A stretch of 64,000 bases of DNA from JBFIHF01 sp964411125 (GCA_964411125.1 CAYPJU010000016.1:29035-93034); one strand, 5' to 3'; shown: positions 25,343 through 34,562, counted from the first letter of the stretch. Program-made: numbers and translations. The notes: generated from the letters alone by a model not told the origin.

Positions 25343-25809
25343 GGCGCCGGGGCCGATTGTTTCATCATGTGGCACTCGCCACATCCAAAGCCAGTCTTCG
25401 TCTGAGGGTCGTAGGGCTTTTCGCCGAGGAGCGTGGCCATCTCGGGGACGACCCGCGACTTCATGAACTCGGTCCAGCGAGGGTACTCTTCGGCGACCTC
25501 GGGGATCGGACCGAGCTTCGGGAGGTCGTCACTCGGCATCGAGAAGTCGTTCACGAAGACGCTCTCGCCGTGGCAGGTCGTGCAGTCGACGTCGGCGAAC
25601 TTCTCGGCGTCGAACTCCTTCAAGACTTCCTGCATGCGAGGTTTCACGACCTCCTTCATGTACTTCTTCTTCTGCGACTTCGTCATCGCATCGAAGTCGA
25701 CCTGCCCCGGTTGGGGCTGCTCCAGCGTCGTCGACGAGTCGTCGGGCTTGCCGCCACTGCAGGCGACGAGGAGGAGCGCCGAGGCGAAGAGGATGAGATA
25801 GCGTTGCAT
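25339..25809 (-). CDS. dihaem c-type cytochrome lipoprotein
   Basis: 156 residues starting at ATG 25809 with GGAG eight bases upstream. Signal MQRYLILFASALLLVAC ends in a lipobox. Two haem-attachment motifs, CTTCH in the middle and CGECH near the C-terminus, mean two covalent haems, with H/M candidates for axial ligands between them. It resembles small electron-transfer cytochromes anchored to the periplasmic face of a membrane. The partner is unknown. It is the last of three minus-strand genes with a redox theme (peroxiredoxin, thioredoxin-like, cytochrome), 103 nt after the thioredoxin-like gene. Confidence 0.85.
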   Translation of the reverse strand: MQRYLILFASALLLVACSGGKPDDSSTTLEQPQPGQVDFDAMTKSQKKKYMKEVVKPRMQEVLKEFDAEKFADVDCTTCHGESVFVNDFSMPSDDLPKLGPIPEVAEEYPRWTEFMKSRVVPEMATLLGEKPYDPQTKTGFGCGECHMMKQSAPAP

Positions 25810-25912
25810 GTTGGGACTCCGTCTGTCGGGTAGACCGAAGTCTAATCCCGCGACGGAGCACGCAAACCAGAGAGCCGTACAGGTCCCGGCCACGGTGATT
25901 GTGACTGGCTAC

Positions 25913-26491
25913 TCAGCGCGTGGCGGAGATCTTTCCGGTCTTCGAGCCGTCGAGCAGCGAGAGGACGTCTGCCTCGGGGGAGGTGACCGACCGCTCGATC
26001 ACCCGGCCGACCTCCTCACCTTCGCGGTAGACGACGAAGGTCGGGACGGCTTCGATGTTCTTGCCTTCAAGCGAGACGGGGCCCGCCGAGAAGTTGCGAT
26101 CGAGGGCGACGTATCGGACGTCGAACGGGACCTCGCCAGCGACGTCGAGCGCACGCCAGAAGCGCGGAACCTCGCGCCGGCTGTCGCCGCACCAGGTGCC
26201 GAGATAGATCTCGACCGTCGCGCCGGGGTCGACGTCGGCGAGTTTCTTCGCCGTCTCGGGGTCCGGGGCTGCGGCGGCTTCGGCGGACCAGCCTTCGACC
26301 GCTTCGACCTCGGCGCGGGTGACCTCTCCGTTGGGTTCCACGCTCTCCTCTTCGCCAGGCGGTGCTTCGGCGGTTGCCGGCTCGTCCGCCCGGGTCGCCT
26401 GAGCGTCGGGAGTCGGAGCCGGCTTCTGGCACGACGCGATCGCCAAGACCGCGACGACCAGAACCGCACGAAGCGAGTGGACGCTGTTCAT
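25913..26491 (-). CDS. thioredoxin-like lipoprotein with a single active-site Cys
   Basis: The start at 26491 overlaps the peroxiredoxin stop (ATGA). Signal ends in IASC, followed by a Glu/Ala/Pro-rich linker. The thioredoxin-like domain holds VEIYLGTWCGDSRREVPRF: the usual CxxC is CGDS, so only the first (nucleophilic) Cys remains. VPTFVVYREGEEVG corresponds to the cis-Pro strand. Such CxxS forms can act as glutathionylation-type reductases or carriers rather than dithiol oxidoreductases. Coupling to a 1-Cys peroxiredoxin suggests it may help reduce or sense peroxide outside the cytoplasm, although the peroxiredoxin itself has no export signal. Confidence 0.82.
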   Translation of the reverse strand: MNSVHSLRAVLVVAVLAIASCQKPAPTPDAQATRADEPATAEAPPGEEESVEPNGEVTRAEVEAVEGWSAEAAAAPDPETAKKLADVDPGATVEIYLGTWCGDSRREVPRFWRALDVAGEVPFDVRYVALDRNFSAGPVSLEGKNIEAVPTFVVYREGEEVGRVIERSVTSPEADVLSLLDGSKTGKISATR

Positions 26492-27132
26492 CGTTCGACG
26501 TTCGGCTGCGGGGTGAGCCGGAGCCAGGGGCGAACGACCTGGTAGCCTTTCGGGAAGCGCTCGTTCAGCTCCGCCTCGTCCTTGATCGACGGGACGATGA
26601 CGACGTCTTCGCCGTGCTTCCAGTTCGCGGGGGTCGCGACTTTGTAGTTGTCGGTGAGCTGGAGGCCGTCGAGCACCCGGAGGATCTCGTCGAAGTTGCG
26701 GCCCGTCGCGGCGGGGTACGTGAGCGTCAGACGCACCTTCTTGTCCGGATCGATGATGAAGACGGAGCGAACGGTCGCCGTCGCGTCGGCTTCGGGGTGC
26801 AGCATTCCGTACTTGGTCGCCACTTCGCGGCTGTCGTCCGCGATGATCGGAAAGTTCACCTCGGTCTGCTGCGTCTCGTTGATGTCCTTGATCCATTCGT
26901 GGTGCGAGTCGAGCGGATCGACCGAGACCGCGATCGTCTTGGCGCCGCGCTTCTGGAACTCGCCCTGAAGCTTGGCGACCGTGCCGAGCTCGGTCGTGCA
27001 GACCGGAGTGAAGTCGGCGGGGTGGGAGAAGAAGACGACCCAGTCGTCGCCCGCCCAGTCATAGAACTGAATCTCGCCTTCGGTGGTCTGTGCTTTGAAA
27101 TCGGGGGCTTTGTCGCCGAGCTGAAGTGACAT
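26488..27132 (-). CDS. 1-Cys peroxiredoxin (Prx6 family)
   Basis: 214 residues from ATG 27132 (GGAG seven bases upstream). PADFTPVCTTELG holds the PxxxTxxC motif with peroxidatic C45. No resolving Cys is evident, and the C-terminal arm (NWKHGEDVVIVPSI...WLRLTPQPN) is typical of Prx6-type enzymes. It reduces peroxides using external thiols. It has no signal peptide, so it is cytoplasmic. A perfect 11-bp inverted repeat 43 nt upstream of the start is the probable control site. Confidence 0.94.
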   Translation of the reverse strand: MSLQLGDKAPDFKAQTTEGEIQFYDWAGDDWVVFFSHPADFTPVCTTELGTVAKLQGEFQKRGAKTIAVSVDPLDSHHEWIKDINETQQTEVNFPIIADDSREVATKYGMLHPEADATATVRSVFIIDPDKKVRLTLTYPAATGRNFDEILRVLDGLQLTDNYKVATPANWKHGEDVVIVPSIKDEAELNERFPKGYQVVRPWLRLTPQPNVER

Positions 27133-27175
27133 GTCGTATCTCCGTGGAGGTTCGCTTGATGCGATCGTTTCGCAC

Positions 27176-27200
27176 AATCCCTACCACATTGGTAGGGATT
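27176..27200. promoter_or_regulatory. perfect 25-bp inverted repeat, probable prx operator
   Basis: AATCCCTACCA and its exact complement TGGTAGGGATT flank a CAT centre. It lies between the stop of the Cys-rich lipoprotein gene and the peroxiredoxin start. No T tract follows on either strand, which argues against a terminator. A TTGAAT -35-like hexamer adjoins it on the minus strand. It looks like a dimeric repressor site (an Rrf2-type regulator is possible), but no such regulator gene is in the window. Confidence 0.65.
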
Positions 27201-27234
27201 AATTCAACCCCGTACCATCATCACGAATTCCGGA

Positions 27235-28056
27235 TCACTCGCACCTGGCCGGCTCGCCTGCCGCTGCCGGAAGGCAGCCGTCCACGCACGACGTTCGGGT
27301 GACGATGCCGCGCGTTTCGGCGGTCGAAGTGTCGTGCAGAGCGGGGAAGCACTCGAGCAGATCGTCGGCGTCGCACCGCGCATCACCCACCGTGCAGGTC
27401 GTAGGTTCGCTGCCGCAACCCACCACCCCGTCCACCTCGTGGCAGGTACCGAGTGGACAGCCGTTACGTCGGACAGGAAACCAGCGTGAAGCGGTAAACT
27501 CGGCGCACTCCACGGTGAAGCCATCGTCGCAGGACGGCGCGTAGACTGCCGGATCGCATTCGATGTCGCCGAGCACGCACGAACCCTCGAAACACGAGTT
27601 TCCTGCGACGCGCGAATCGTCCGTGCAGCGGGTAGCGGTCCGTACCGGATAGAAATTCTCTCCATCGTATTCCGCCGCGTCATTCGTCACATCGAGACGG
27701 GACAGCGGCTCGCAGAGCACCGGAAACTCGTCGTCGCACTCGCCCGTGAACGCGGCGGGGTCGCACGGTTCGTCGCGAAGTGCACACCCTGCCCACTGGT
27801 CTCCCGACACGCACACCATGCCGAGCTCCGCACAGTCGGTGACCTGCAAGACGTTCTGGTACTCCGGGGTCTTGTTCGAGCGAATGCGGGTACACATCCG
27901 CGCAACCGTTTCGTCGCACTCGCTCTCCCGCAGGAGGCAGTCGGTTTCCGGATTGAGCGACGAGCCCTGCGGAACGAGGCAAGAACTCGAACCGACGACC
28001 GACCACGCTACGGCAGCGGTCGCTACGATTGAAAGACGTTGGAACCGAAAGGCCAT
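27235..28056 (-). CDS. Cys-rich lipoprotein of unknown function
   Basis: 273 residues from ATG 28056; an in-frame GTG at 28068 is an alternative and neither has a strong ribosome site. The signal ends VVGSSSCLVPQ (lipobox). The mature part has about two dozen Cys, spaced as short loops such as ECDETVARMC, CDPAAFTGECDDEFPVLCE and CDPAVYAPSCDDGFTVEC. The last two are repeats of one another (CDPAxxxxxCDDxFxVxC), so a disulfide-stabilised repeat fold on the cell surface is likely. No family is recognised. Confidence 0.72.
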   Translation of the reverse strand: MAFRFQRLSIVATAAVAWSVVGSSSCLVPQGSSLNPETDCLLRESECDETVARMCTRIRSNKTPEYQNVLQVTDCAELGMVCVSGDQWAGCALRDEPCDPAAFTGECDDEFPVLCEPLSRLDVTNDAAEYDGENFYPVRTATRCTDDSRVAGNSCFEGSCVLGDIECDPAVYAPSCDDGFTVECAEFTASRWFPVRRNGCPLGTCHEVDGVVGCGSEPTTCTVGDARCDADDLLECFPALHDTSTAETRGIVTRTSCVDGCLPAAAGEPARCE

Positions 28057-28171
28057 GGTAGGTCGCACCAGCTGGGGCCGTCGACGACGTGTCGACGGCC
28101 ACCCGACCCTAGCGACCGGCCGCGGGTCGACAACTTACGACCCACTTACACGGGAAGGGAGCGAGAACCGC

Positions 28172-31100
28172 TCAGTAGAACGTCGACCCGAAGATGTCGT
28201 AGAGCGACCGCAACAGGTTGATCCGTTCCACGACGTCCACGATCTCATAGTACGCGTCGTCGGCTTCTTCCTGCGTCTCCGCGTTCGCGTACACGTCGGC
28301 CCAGAAGGCCCCCTGTTCGACGACGAGGGTCGCCCCCGTGTCGAACTCCTGCCCGGCCGGGGACACCGCCGCGTACTGAATCCCGGTGTTCGGATCGGTG
28401 AACGAGACGGTGTCGAATCCATCGCCCGGCTCGAGCGTCTCCCCTGCGCCGATTCGGAACACACGGAAGTTGTCGGGGAAGCTCAGAGAGTAGTTCGAGG
28501 TGAAGAACGCCATGCCGTAGAGCGCCGCGTACAGCTCCTGCGTGAACGTCGCGTCGAGGCTGATCGGCTGCGCGTTCGCCGGGGGCGGGGTGATCTCCGC
28601 CCCCGTCATCGGGTCGAACGAGAACTCGTTCCCTTGCGCGTCGACGTCGAAGAGCTGCGAAATCGGGGGCTTCACGAACTCCCCGCCGACGACGTACGGA
28701 CCGGCGAGCGAAGGCTCGCGCGCGTAGATCGCGTTCATCATGTCGGTGATCTCGAACTCGAAGAAGAGATACCACGGGATCGAGTACGACAGCTCGTCGG
28801 CAGCCGAGTCGACCCCCAGTCGGTACGCCTGACTGTCCGTGATCGCATAGATCGCGGCGAGGTAGTCCCAGAAGTGACCGACTTCGCCGGCTCGGTCGAA
28901 GTAGTAGTAGCCGGAGTCCCACTGGTACTCGGTGAACTGCGGTCGGCCCTGACCTTGCTCGAGCACGAGGTCGGCGTCTTCGTCGGCCTCCCACCAGTAG
29001 TTTCGGTATACGCCCTCGTCGTCGAGGTAGTAGCTGCCCGACGGCGGCGTGAGCATGACGTCGGCGAGCAGGTTGAAGGCACCGACTGCGGCGAAGAGGT
29101 AGTAGTTGTCCATCCGGCTGTCGGACGTCCCGTAGAAGTACGCGAAGACCCAGTTCTGGTAGACGTTGGTGAGGGGGGTGAAATAGCGATCGTACATCGC
29201 GTACATCACGTCTTCGGACCACCAGAAGACGCGGTCGCGATGCCAGTGATTGAGCGTGTAATAGTCGTGGTAGTTCGACACGACGTGGTGGACGACCTCG
29301 AAAGGGTCTGCGCCGGCGTCGAAGAGCTGGCACGACACGAGCGCCCCGACCCACTCGTCCGAGCAGAACATGTAGCTCACCTCGACGGGAGCCGCGTCCG
29401 GGTCCTCCTCCCGTAGCTCGAGCAACTCCCCGTACTTGACGATGTCGCGCTCGGCGATGTCGCCGAGATCGCCGAACGAATTGGCGACCGTCGTGTAGTG
29501 GTACTCTTCGAGCAGCGAGGGGAAGGCGAGCGAAGGGGGATCTTCGTAGAGCCGCAGCAGCGACTTCGCGTTGCCGGGTTTGTCGTAGACCTCGACGAAT
29601 CCCGGCTCCGGTCCGATCTCGAAGTCGTGGGTTCCGGCCGTGTAGCCGAACAAGATCGCCGCTTCGTCGTACTTGCCGAGCCCCTGGATGTCGCTGTTGA
29701 AGCGCATCCCGTAGTCCATGATCGAGCTGTACTGGAACTCGTGCATCCGGCCGTCGATCTGCTTCTGCGTCGGGGTCGCCATCTCGTAGAGAGCGTCGAG
29801 CGAGTTGCTCGACGCGAGGTTCTCGCTGCGCAGCTTCCAGTATTCGTCGTGGTAGTTCAGAGAGTCGTAGGAGCCCTGGAAGTTGTGGCGCAGTCCGATC
29901 GTGTGCCCCACCTCGTGCTCCATCACGGCGCGGTAGATCGCGACGCGAAGCTCGTGGCGAACCTTCTCGTAGTCGGTCTCCCCTTCGAAGCTCCGCGCGA
30001 GGCCGACGATCGCGTCGTCGGCGAAAGCGCGCAGGTAGAGGTTGCGTTTCGCCGCCTCGATCAGCGCGTTCCGTCGCTGCGACATCGCGCCCGGCGTCCC
30101 CCACTGCGAGGGGCGGAGCTGGTCCCGGACCGCCTGCGGCGCGGGGTTTGCGGGGCCATGGCGCCCTCGGGACCGCCCGATCTCGATCTCCTCGTTCATC
30201 ATCAGGTCGTCGAGCCCGTGCTCGCGCATCAAGTGACGCACCCGCCCGTCGCGATCGTGCTGCACTTTCTCGAGACCGCGCTCTTTGACCGCGCGCAGCT
30301 TCGACTGTTTCCGCGCGCCGAGCATCTTCGTCGGCTCGTCGCGGACCGGGACGTCTTTCAGCTTGGGGGAGCGCCCCTCGCCGACGCGCGCTCCGTAAGG
30401 CCGCGCGTTGTCCCCTGCCAGCCGTGAGGCGATCTCTTCGGCGATGTAATCGGGGTACTGGATGTCGGAGGTCTCGAGGTCACCGTTGATGAGGCGCACG
30501 AGATCCGTCGCGTACGACGCGTACTCGTCGATCTCGGCGCCGTACACGTACGCCGAGCCGAAGAGCGTCTCGCCCGTCAACGGGTCGGCGCCCGAGGGCC
30601 CGTAACCGAGCAACCCAGCCTGGGTGAACTGATCGACCCAGTACATCGTGTTGTAGCGGATGTCGCCGATGCGGACCGTCAGCCCTTCCTCCCCGCATTC
30701 GTCGGGGTCTTCGGAGGTGACGGGGTTGTGGCAGAGGACGAACATCGGGCGAACGTCGTCCGCCGATCCTCCGCTCGCCGCGGCGACCGCCCGACGGAAC
30801 GCCACGTCCCATCCCTCGGCGACCTGTTGCGACGCCTCCCAGAGGTCGTCGGGGAGCGTGGTCGAGACGTAGTAGACGATCGGGCGGGGCGTGCGGTCCG
30901 CCATCGCGATCGGCACGAGCCGGTCGTCCTCGTCGACGTAGTAGTTCCCCTCTTCGTCCTTTTCCCAGACCTCCTCCCAGATGCTGAACCGGTTGGCGAG
31001 GAAGCTACGATTCGTCTGTCGGACGCCGCGCCATTTGTCCCATCCGAACCGTTCGGTCCGGAAGTAGCCGAACTTCGACATGTGGGCGTCGTCGTACTGA

Positions 31101-31864
31101 TACGGCTCGTACTCGCGCACGTCGTCGGCGCGCATGAAAGAGTTGCGGATCTTGACCTCGCCCGAGGTGCAGTCGCCCGGCCACCACCCGTACCACTGGT
31201 AGAGACAGCCCCAGATGTCGGGCTCGACGTGGACCTTGCTGACGAAGTCGAAGTACTCGAGCCAGCCGTCCTCGTCGTAGTCCGTCACCATCGCGTCGGG
31301 GCCGCCCTGCTCGGGCTCCACGAAGTACTCGAGGTTCGTGTAGTAGAGGGTGTTGGAGATGAACTCGAAGTTGGTGATGAGGTTCGTCCCCCAGTTCACG
31401 CGGATGTACTCGCGCTCGAACCATGGGCGGTCGTACGAGTTCTCGGAGACGGTGTTCGACTGCTCGCCGGTCGCAGGGTTGTACTCGCGCTGGATGTCGA
31501 AGTGCGACAGGATCGGGAACGCCGCCACGGGGTTTTCCGTGTACTCCCAGGGCACGTCGCGGTCGGCGGCGTCCTGCTGCGCCGGGTCGGAGTCGTCGAT
31601 CCGCGGATAGGCTCGGTAGGCGATCAGGTAGTTCTCCTGAATCTCCCACCGGATCCGTTCCAGCGTTCCGGTCTCCCCGATCCAACTGTAGTAGTCGGTG
31701 GTCGGAACCTCGACGACGGTCTGCGCGATGAACCAGTCGGACTGTCGCAGATCGTCCTTGTGCAGGCGGTTGGGCTGGGTGCGATCGATGTCACCCACGT
31801 CCTGGGCGCACCCGGCGATGGTGACGAGAGAAAGGAGCGCGAGCGCTGCTGCGGTACGCGACAT
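28172..31864 (-). CDS. large zinc metalloprotease lipoprotein (metzincin-like)
   Basis: 1230 residues from ATG 31864; the frame stays open upstream but the lipoprotein signal (LVTIAGC) fixes this start. The zinc site is HEVGHTIGLRH (H650, E651, H654, H660), an exact HExxHxxGxxH metzincin motif, followed by SSIMDYG as a Met-turn about 60 residues later. It resembles large extracellular zinc-dependent metalloproteases with DUF5117/DUF4953-like flanks; the family name is tentative. The protein is very rich in Tyr, Asp and Trp outside the catalytic core. Lipid-anchored, probably facing outwards, with a role in predation or nutrient protein degradation possible. Confidence 0.85.
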   Translation of the reverse strand: MSRTAAALALLSLVTIAGCAQDVGDIDRTQPNRLHKDDLRQSDWFIAQTVVEVPTTDYYSWIGETGTLERIRWEIQENYLIAYRAYPRIDDSDPAQQDAADRDVPWEYTENPVAAFPILSHFDIQREYNPATGEQSNTVSENSYDRPWFEREYIRVNWGTNLITNFEFISNTLYYTNLEYFVEPEQGGPDAMVTDYDEDGWLEYFDFVSKVHVEPDIWGCLYQWYGWWPGDCTSGEVKIRNSFMRADDVREYEPYQYDDAHMSKFGYFRTERFGWDKWRGVRQTNRSFLANRFSIWEEVWEKDEEGNYYVDEDDRLVPIAMADRTPRPIVYYVSTTLPDDLWEASQQVAEGWDVAFRRAVAAASGGSADDVRPMFVLCHNPVTSEDPDECGEEGLTVRIGDIRYNTMYWVDQFTQAGLLGYGPSGADPLTGETLFGSAYVYGAEIDEYASYATDLVRLINGDLETSDIQYPDYIAEEIASRLAGDNARPYGARVGEGRSPKLKDVPVRDEPTKMLGARKQSKLRAVKERGLEKVQHDRDGRVRHLMREHGLDDLMMNEEIEIGRSRGRHGPANPAPQAVRDQLRPSQWGTPGAMSQRRNALIEAAKRNLYLRAFADDAIVGLARSFEGETDYEKVRHELRVAIYRAVMEHEVGHTIGLRHNFQGSYDSLNYHDEYWKLRSENLASSNSLDALYEMATPTQKQIDGRMHEFQYSSIMDYGMRFNSDIQGLGKYDEAAILFGYTAGTHDFEIGPEPGFVEVYDKPGNAKSLLRLYEDPPSLAFPSLLEEYHYTTVANSFGDLGDIAERDIVKYGELLELREEDPDAAPVEVSYMFCSDEWVGALVSCQLFDAGADPFEVVHHVVSNYHDYYTLNHWHRDRVFWWSEDVMYAMYDRYFTPLTNVYQNWVFAYFYGTSDSRMDNYYLFAAVGAFNLLADVMLTPPSGSYYLDDEGVYRNYWWEADEDADLVLEQGQGRPQFTEYQWDSGYYYFDRAGEVGHFWDYLAAIYAITDSQAYRLGVDSAADELSYSIPWYLFFEFEITDMMNAIYAREPSLAGPYVVGGEFVKPPISQLFDVDAQGNEFSFDPMTGAEITPPPANAQPISLDATFTQELYAALYGMAFFTSNYSLSFPDNFRVFRIGAGETLEPGDGFDTVSFTDPNTGIQYAAVSPAGQEFDTGATLVVEQGAFWADVYANAETQEEADDAYYEIVDVVERINLLRSLYDIFGSTFY

Positions 31865-32035
31865 GATGGAGCCTCGCGATGGAGCGGAAACAAACCGGGG
31901 GAGTTTCCGCTCATGTTCGGCGCAAGTCAAACGTTGCGAACCGGAGCGCAGCATCGGGTCGACCGCTTCTCTGTTGCACCTCGACCGTATCGTGACAAAA
32001 TCGAGTAGCTCAGCGACTACGGCACGGAGTTCTCG

Positions 32036-32353
32036 ATGGAATACGACATGAAGTTCAGCGGGACGCTGACTTTTCGGGCGCCCGAAGACATCGAGGAGGC
32101 GACCGAGGAGGTCGAGGAGTACGTGGCGGACGCGGACCCCGAAGCAGCCGATCGTTTTGAGGATTCACGCGAAGAGTGGTTCATGGAGGACGGCGTCTCG
32201 CTCATCGTCGCCGTCGACACGTTCGGGTCGGCCGAGCTCGGCATCCTCCTCGACGACGTGATGGAGATCTACTCCGCCTATGCGCAGAGCGGAAGCGTCG
32301 ACTCGTGGTACGACGACGAACCCCACGGCGTATTCGGTCCCGACGGCGGCTGA
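32036..32353 (+). CDS. small acidic protein of unknown function
   Basis: 105 residues, about one quarter Asp/Glu, no Cys, no signal peptide or membrane helix. An N-terminal beta strand (MKFSGTLTFRAPEDIEEAT) and a second strand pair (VSLIVAVDTFG) suggest a compact alpha/beta fold. Not recognised. Its start lies 171 nt from the divergently transcribed metalloprotease gene and it ends 87 nt before the membrane methyltransferase-like gene. Confidence 0.65.
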   Translation: MEYDMKFSGTLTFRAPEDIEEATEEVEEYVADADPEAADRFEDSREEWFMEDGVSLIVAVDTFGSAELGILLDDVMEIYSAYAQSGSVDSWYDDEPHGVFGPDGG

Positions 32354-32440
32354 ACCGCTCGGCTTCGACGGCCCCACGTGGCAGAGGTCCCCCGCCCGTG
32401 TTAGCCTCGCGTTCTCCCAACCGAATCGAGCGCTTGTCCG

Positions 32441-34486
32441 ATGTCCGAGCCCGAACTGCATCCGCCCCCGATCCCGGGACGACCGGGGCTGAGCCTCGCC
32501 CTTCTCGCCGGAATCACGCTCTTCATGGAGCTCGCATTCATCCGTTGGGCGAGCGCGAGCGTCATCTACCTCGGCTACTTTTCGAACTTCGTGTTGATGG
32601 CGTGTTTCCTGGGCATCGGCCTCGGCTTCCTCACGTCGCGTCGCAAGTTCGATCTCCTCCCGTGGGCGCTCCCGGTGCTCGCCCTGGTCTGCTTCACCAT
32701 CTACGTGCTCCAGACCAGCATCACCCTCTCCCCCGACGGGATCGAGGGGCGAGTCTATTTCAACACCGGCGCCGTCCTGAGTTCGCCCGCCCCGGCATGG
32801 GTGACGCTGCCGGTCCTGTTCGTCGGCATCGCTGCCACGTGCATGTTCATCTCGCAGGCGACGGGCCGGATGTTTCCCCATTTCCACCCGATCAAAGCCT
32901 ACACCTGGGACATCGCCGGTTCGCTCGCCGGGATTGTCGCGTTCACCGTGCTTTCGTTTCTGTGGACCCCCGCGTGGGTCTGGTTCGCGATCGTCGGTGT
33001 CGTCCTCGTCTTCCTCAACTGGCAGCAACCACGCCAGAAGCGCTTGTTCGGCGTCGTCGCGACCGTGATGGCGACCGGCGTCGTCTTCTTCTCCGACGTC
33101 GAGGACGGCGCACACGAGCTCGTCTGGTCGCCGTATCAGCAGCTGCAGCTCCAATACTCCGAAGAGGCGAAGTACGGTTTCATCCGGGCCAACCGGGTCC
33201 CGCACCAGGAGCTCTCCAGCGAGGAGCTCGTCGAGGTCGGTCGCGACATCCCGTGGGATCTGGCGAAGCAGGCCGGCATCGAGATCGAGGACGTCCTGAT
33301 CATCGGTGCCGGGTCCGGCACCGACGTCTCCGAGGCGCTGGTGCGCCCGGTGAAGACGGTCACCGCCGTCGAGATCGACCCCGCGATCGCGCAGATGGGA
33401 CGCAAGTGGCATCCCGACAAACCGTACGACGACCCGCGGGTGGAGCTCGTCGTCAACGACGGGCGCGCGTTCCTCGAACGCACCGACCGCAAGTGGGACA
33501 TGATCGTCTACGCGCTCCCCGATTCGCTCGCGCTCTACTCGTCGTATTCGAGCATTCGCCTCGAATCGTTCCTCTTCACCCGTGAATCGCTCCAGCTCGC
33601 GCGCAACCACCTGACCGAAGGGGGGATGCTCGTGCTCTACAACGACTACCGGACCGATACGGTCGTCGCGAAGCTGTCGACGCTCCTCGAAGAAGCGTTC
33701 GGGGTTCCTCCGGTCTATCGCACGGCGCAGCGCGACGTGGTGAAGATTCAGCTCTTGATGGCGAGCACCAGCCTCGAGGGGGTCGAGAGCGAAGCGACGT
33801 TCGACAGCGTCGACGAGTCGTTGTTGCCGCATGACGACTGGCCTTTCCTGTACATGAACTCGCGGACGGTGCCGAAGGTATACTGGTTCCTGATCCTGGG
33901 GATCTTGTTCGCGACGTTCCTCGCGGTCTGGCTCCTCGCGCCGCGCGGCGCCCTGAAATCGGTGCAGTGGCCGTTCTTCTTCATGGGAGCTGCATTCCTG
34001 CTCCTCGAGACGAAGAGCATCATCCAGTTCTCGCTGCTCTTCGGCACGACCTGGCTCGTCAATTCGCTGGTGTTCGGGGGTGTCCTGGTGATGGTGCTGT
34101 TGGCGAACCTCCTGGTCTGGAAGTTCGAGATCCGCAGAATGTGGCCGTGGTACATCCTGCTCGCCGTCGTTCTGGTGGCGAACTTCCTCGTACCCGTCTC
34201 GTCGCTCCACGGGCTCGACGACGTCGCGCGCTACGTCGCGGCGACGGCCCTACTCCTCGCCCCGATCTTCGTCGCGAACATCATCTTCAGCGGAACGTTC
34301 GCCAGCTCGGAAGAGAGCGACGCCTCGTTCGGCTGGAACATCCTCGGGACGATGGTCGGCGGCACGGTCGAGAACTTCTCCCTCGTGCTGGGCTACCATT
34401 ATCTGGCGGTGATCGTCGCCGTCTTCTACGCGCTGGCGTTCGCGACGGACCGCATTCGCCGGAGCAAAAAAACGGCCGGCCCTTGA
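32441..34486 (+). CDS. multi-pass membrane protein with spermidine-synthase-like domain
   Basis: 681 residues. About seven N-terminal helices (to about residue 215), then a soluble Rossmann-type domain with VLIIGAGSGTDVSEAL (SAM-type glycine loop), TAVEIDPAIAQMGR (acidic end of strand 2), NDGRAFLE and YALPDSLAL, then about six more helices. This sandwich of membrane segments around a spermidine-synthase-like methyltransferase fold is common in bacteria and mostly uncharacterised. Whether it makes polyamines or methylates something is unknown. The last five codons lie inside the hairpin of a minus-strand terminator. Confidence 0.83.
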   Translation: MSEPELHPPPIPGRPGLSLALLAGITLFMELAFIRWASASVIYLGYFSNFVLMACFLGIGLGFLTSRRKFDLLPWALPVLALVCFTIYVLQTSITLSPDGIEGRVYFNTGAVLSSPAPAWVTLPVLFVGIAATCMFISQATGRMFPHFHPIKAYTWDIAGSLAGIVAFTVLSFLWTPAWVWFAIVGVVLVFLNWQQPRQKRLFGVVATVMATGVVFFSDVEDGAHELVWSPYQQLQLQYSEEAKYGFIRANRVPHQELSSEELVEVGRDIPWDLAKQAGIEIEDVLIIGAGSGTDVSEALVRPVKTVTAVEIDPAIAQMGRKWHPDKPYDDPRVELVVNDGRAFLERTDRKWDMIVYALPDSLALYSSYSSIRLESFLFTRESLQLARNHLTEGGMLVLYNDYRTDTVVAKLSTLLEEAFGVPPVYRTAQRDVVKIQLLMASTSLEGVESEATFDSVDESLLPHDDWPFLYMNSRTVPKVYWFLILGILFATFLAVWLLAPRGALKSVQWPFFFMGAAFLLLETKSIIQFSLLFGTTWLVNSLVFGGVLVMVLLANLLVWKFEIRRMWPWYILLAVVLVANFLVPVSSLHGLDDVARYVAATALLLAPIFVANIIFSGTFASSEESDASFGWNILGTMVGGTVENFSLVLGYHYLAVIVAVFYALAFATDRIRRSKKTAGP

Positions 34487-34497
34487 AAGGGCCGGCC
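34466..34497 (-). terminator. intrinsic terminator of the TerB-like gene, overlapping the + gene end
   Basis: GGCCGGCCCTT and AAGGGCCGGCC form a perfect 11-bp stem around a two-base loop. On the minus strand the stem is followed by one G and seven Ts (As at 34466-34472 on plus). It begins 66 nt after the minus-strand stop at 34563. The same bases encode the last residues and stop of the plus-strand gene. Confidence 0.85.
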
Positions 34498-34562
34498 TGT
34501 TCGAGCGGGCCGGAGATGCACGCGGGGAAAAGTTCCGTCCGCTCGAAACAACTGAGATTTCG

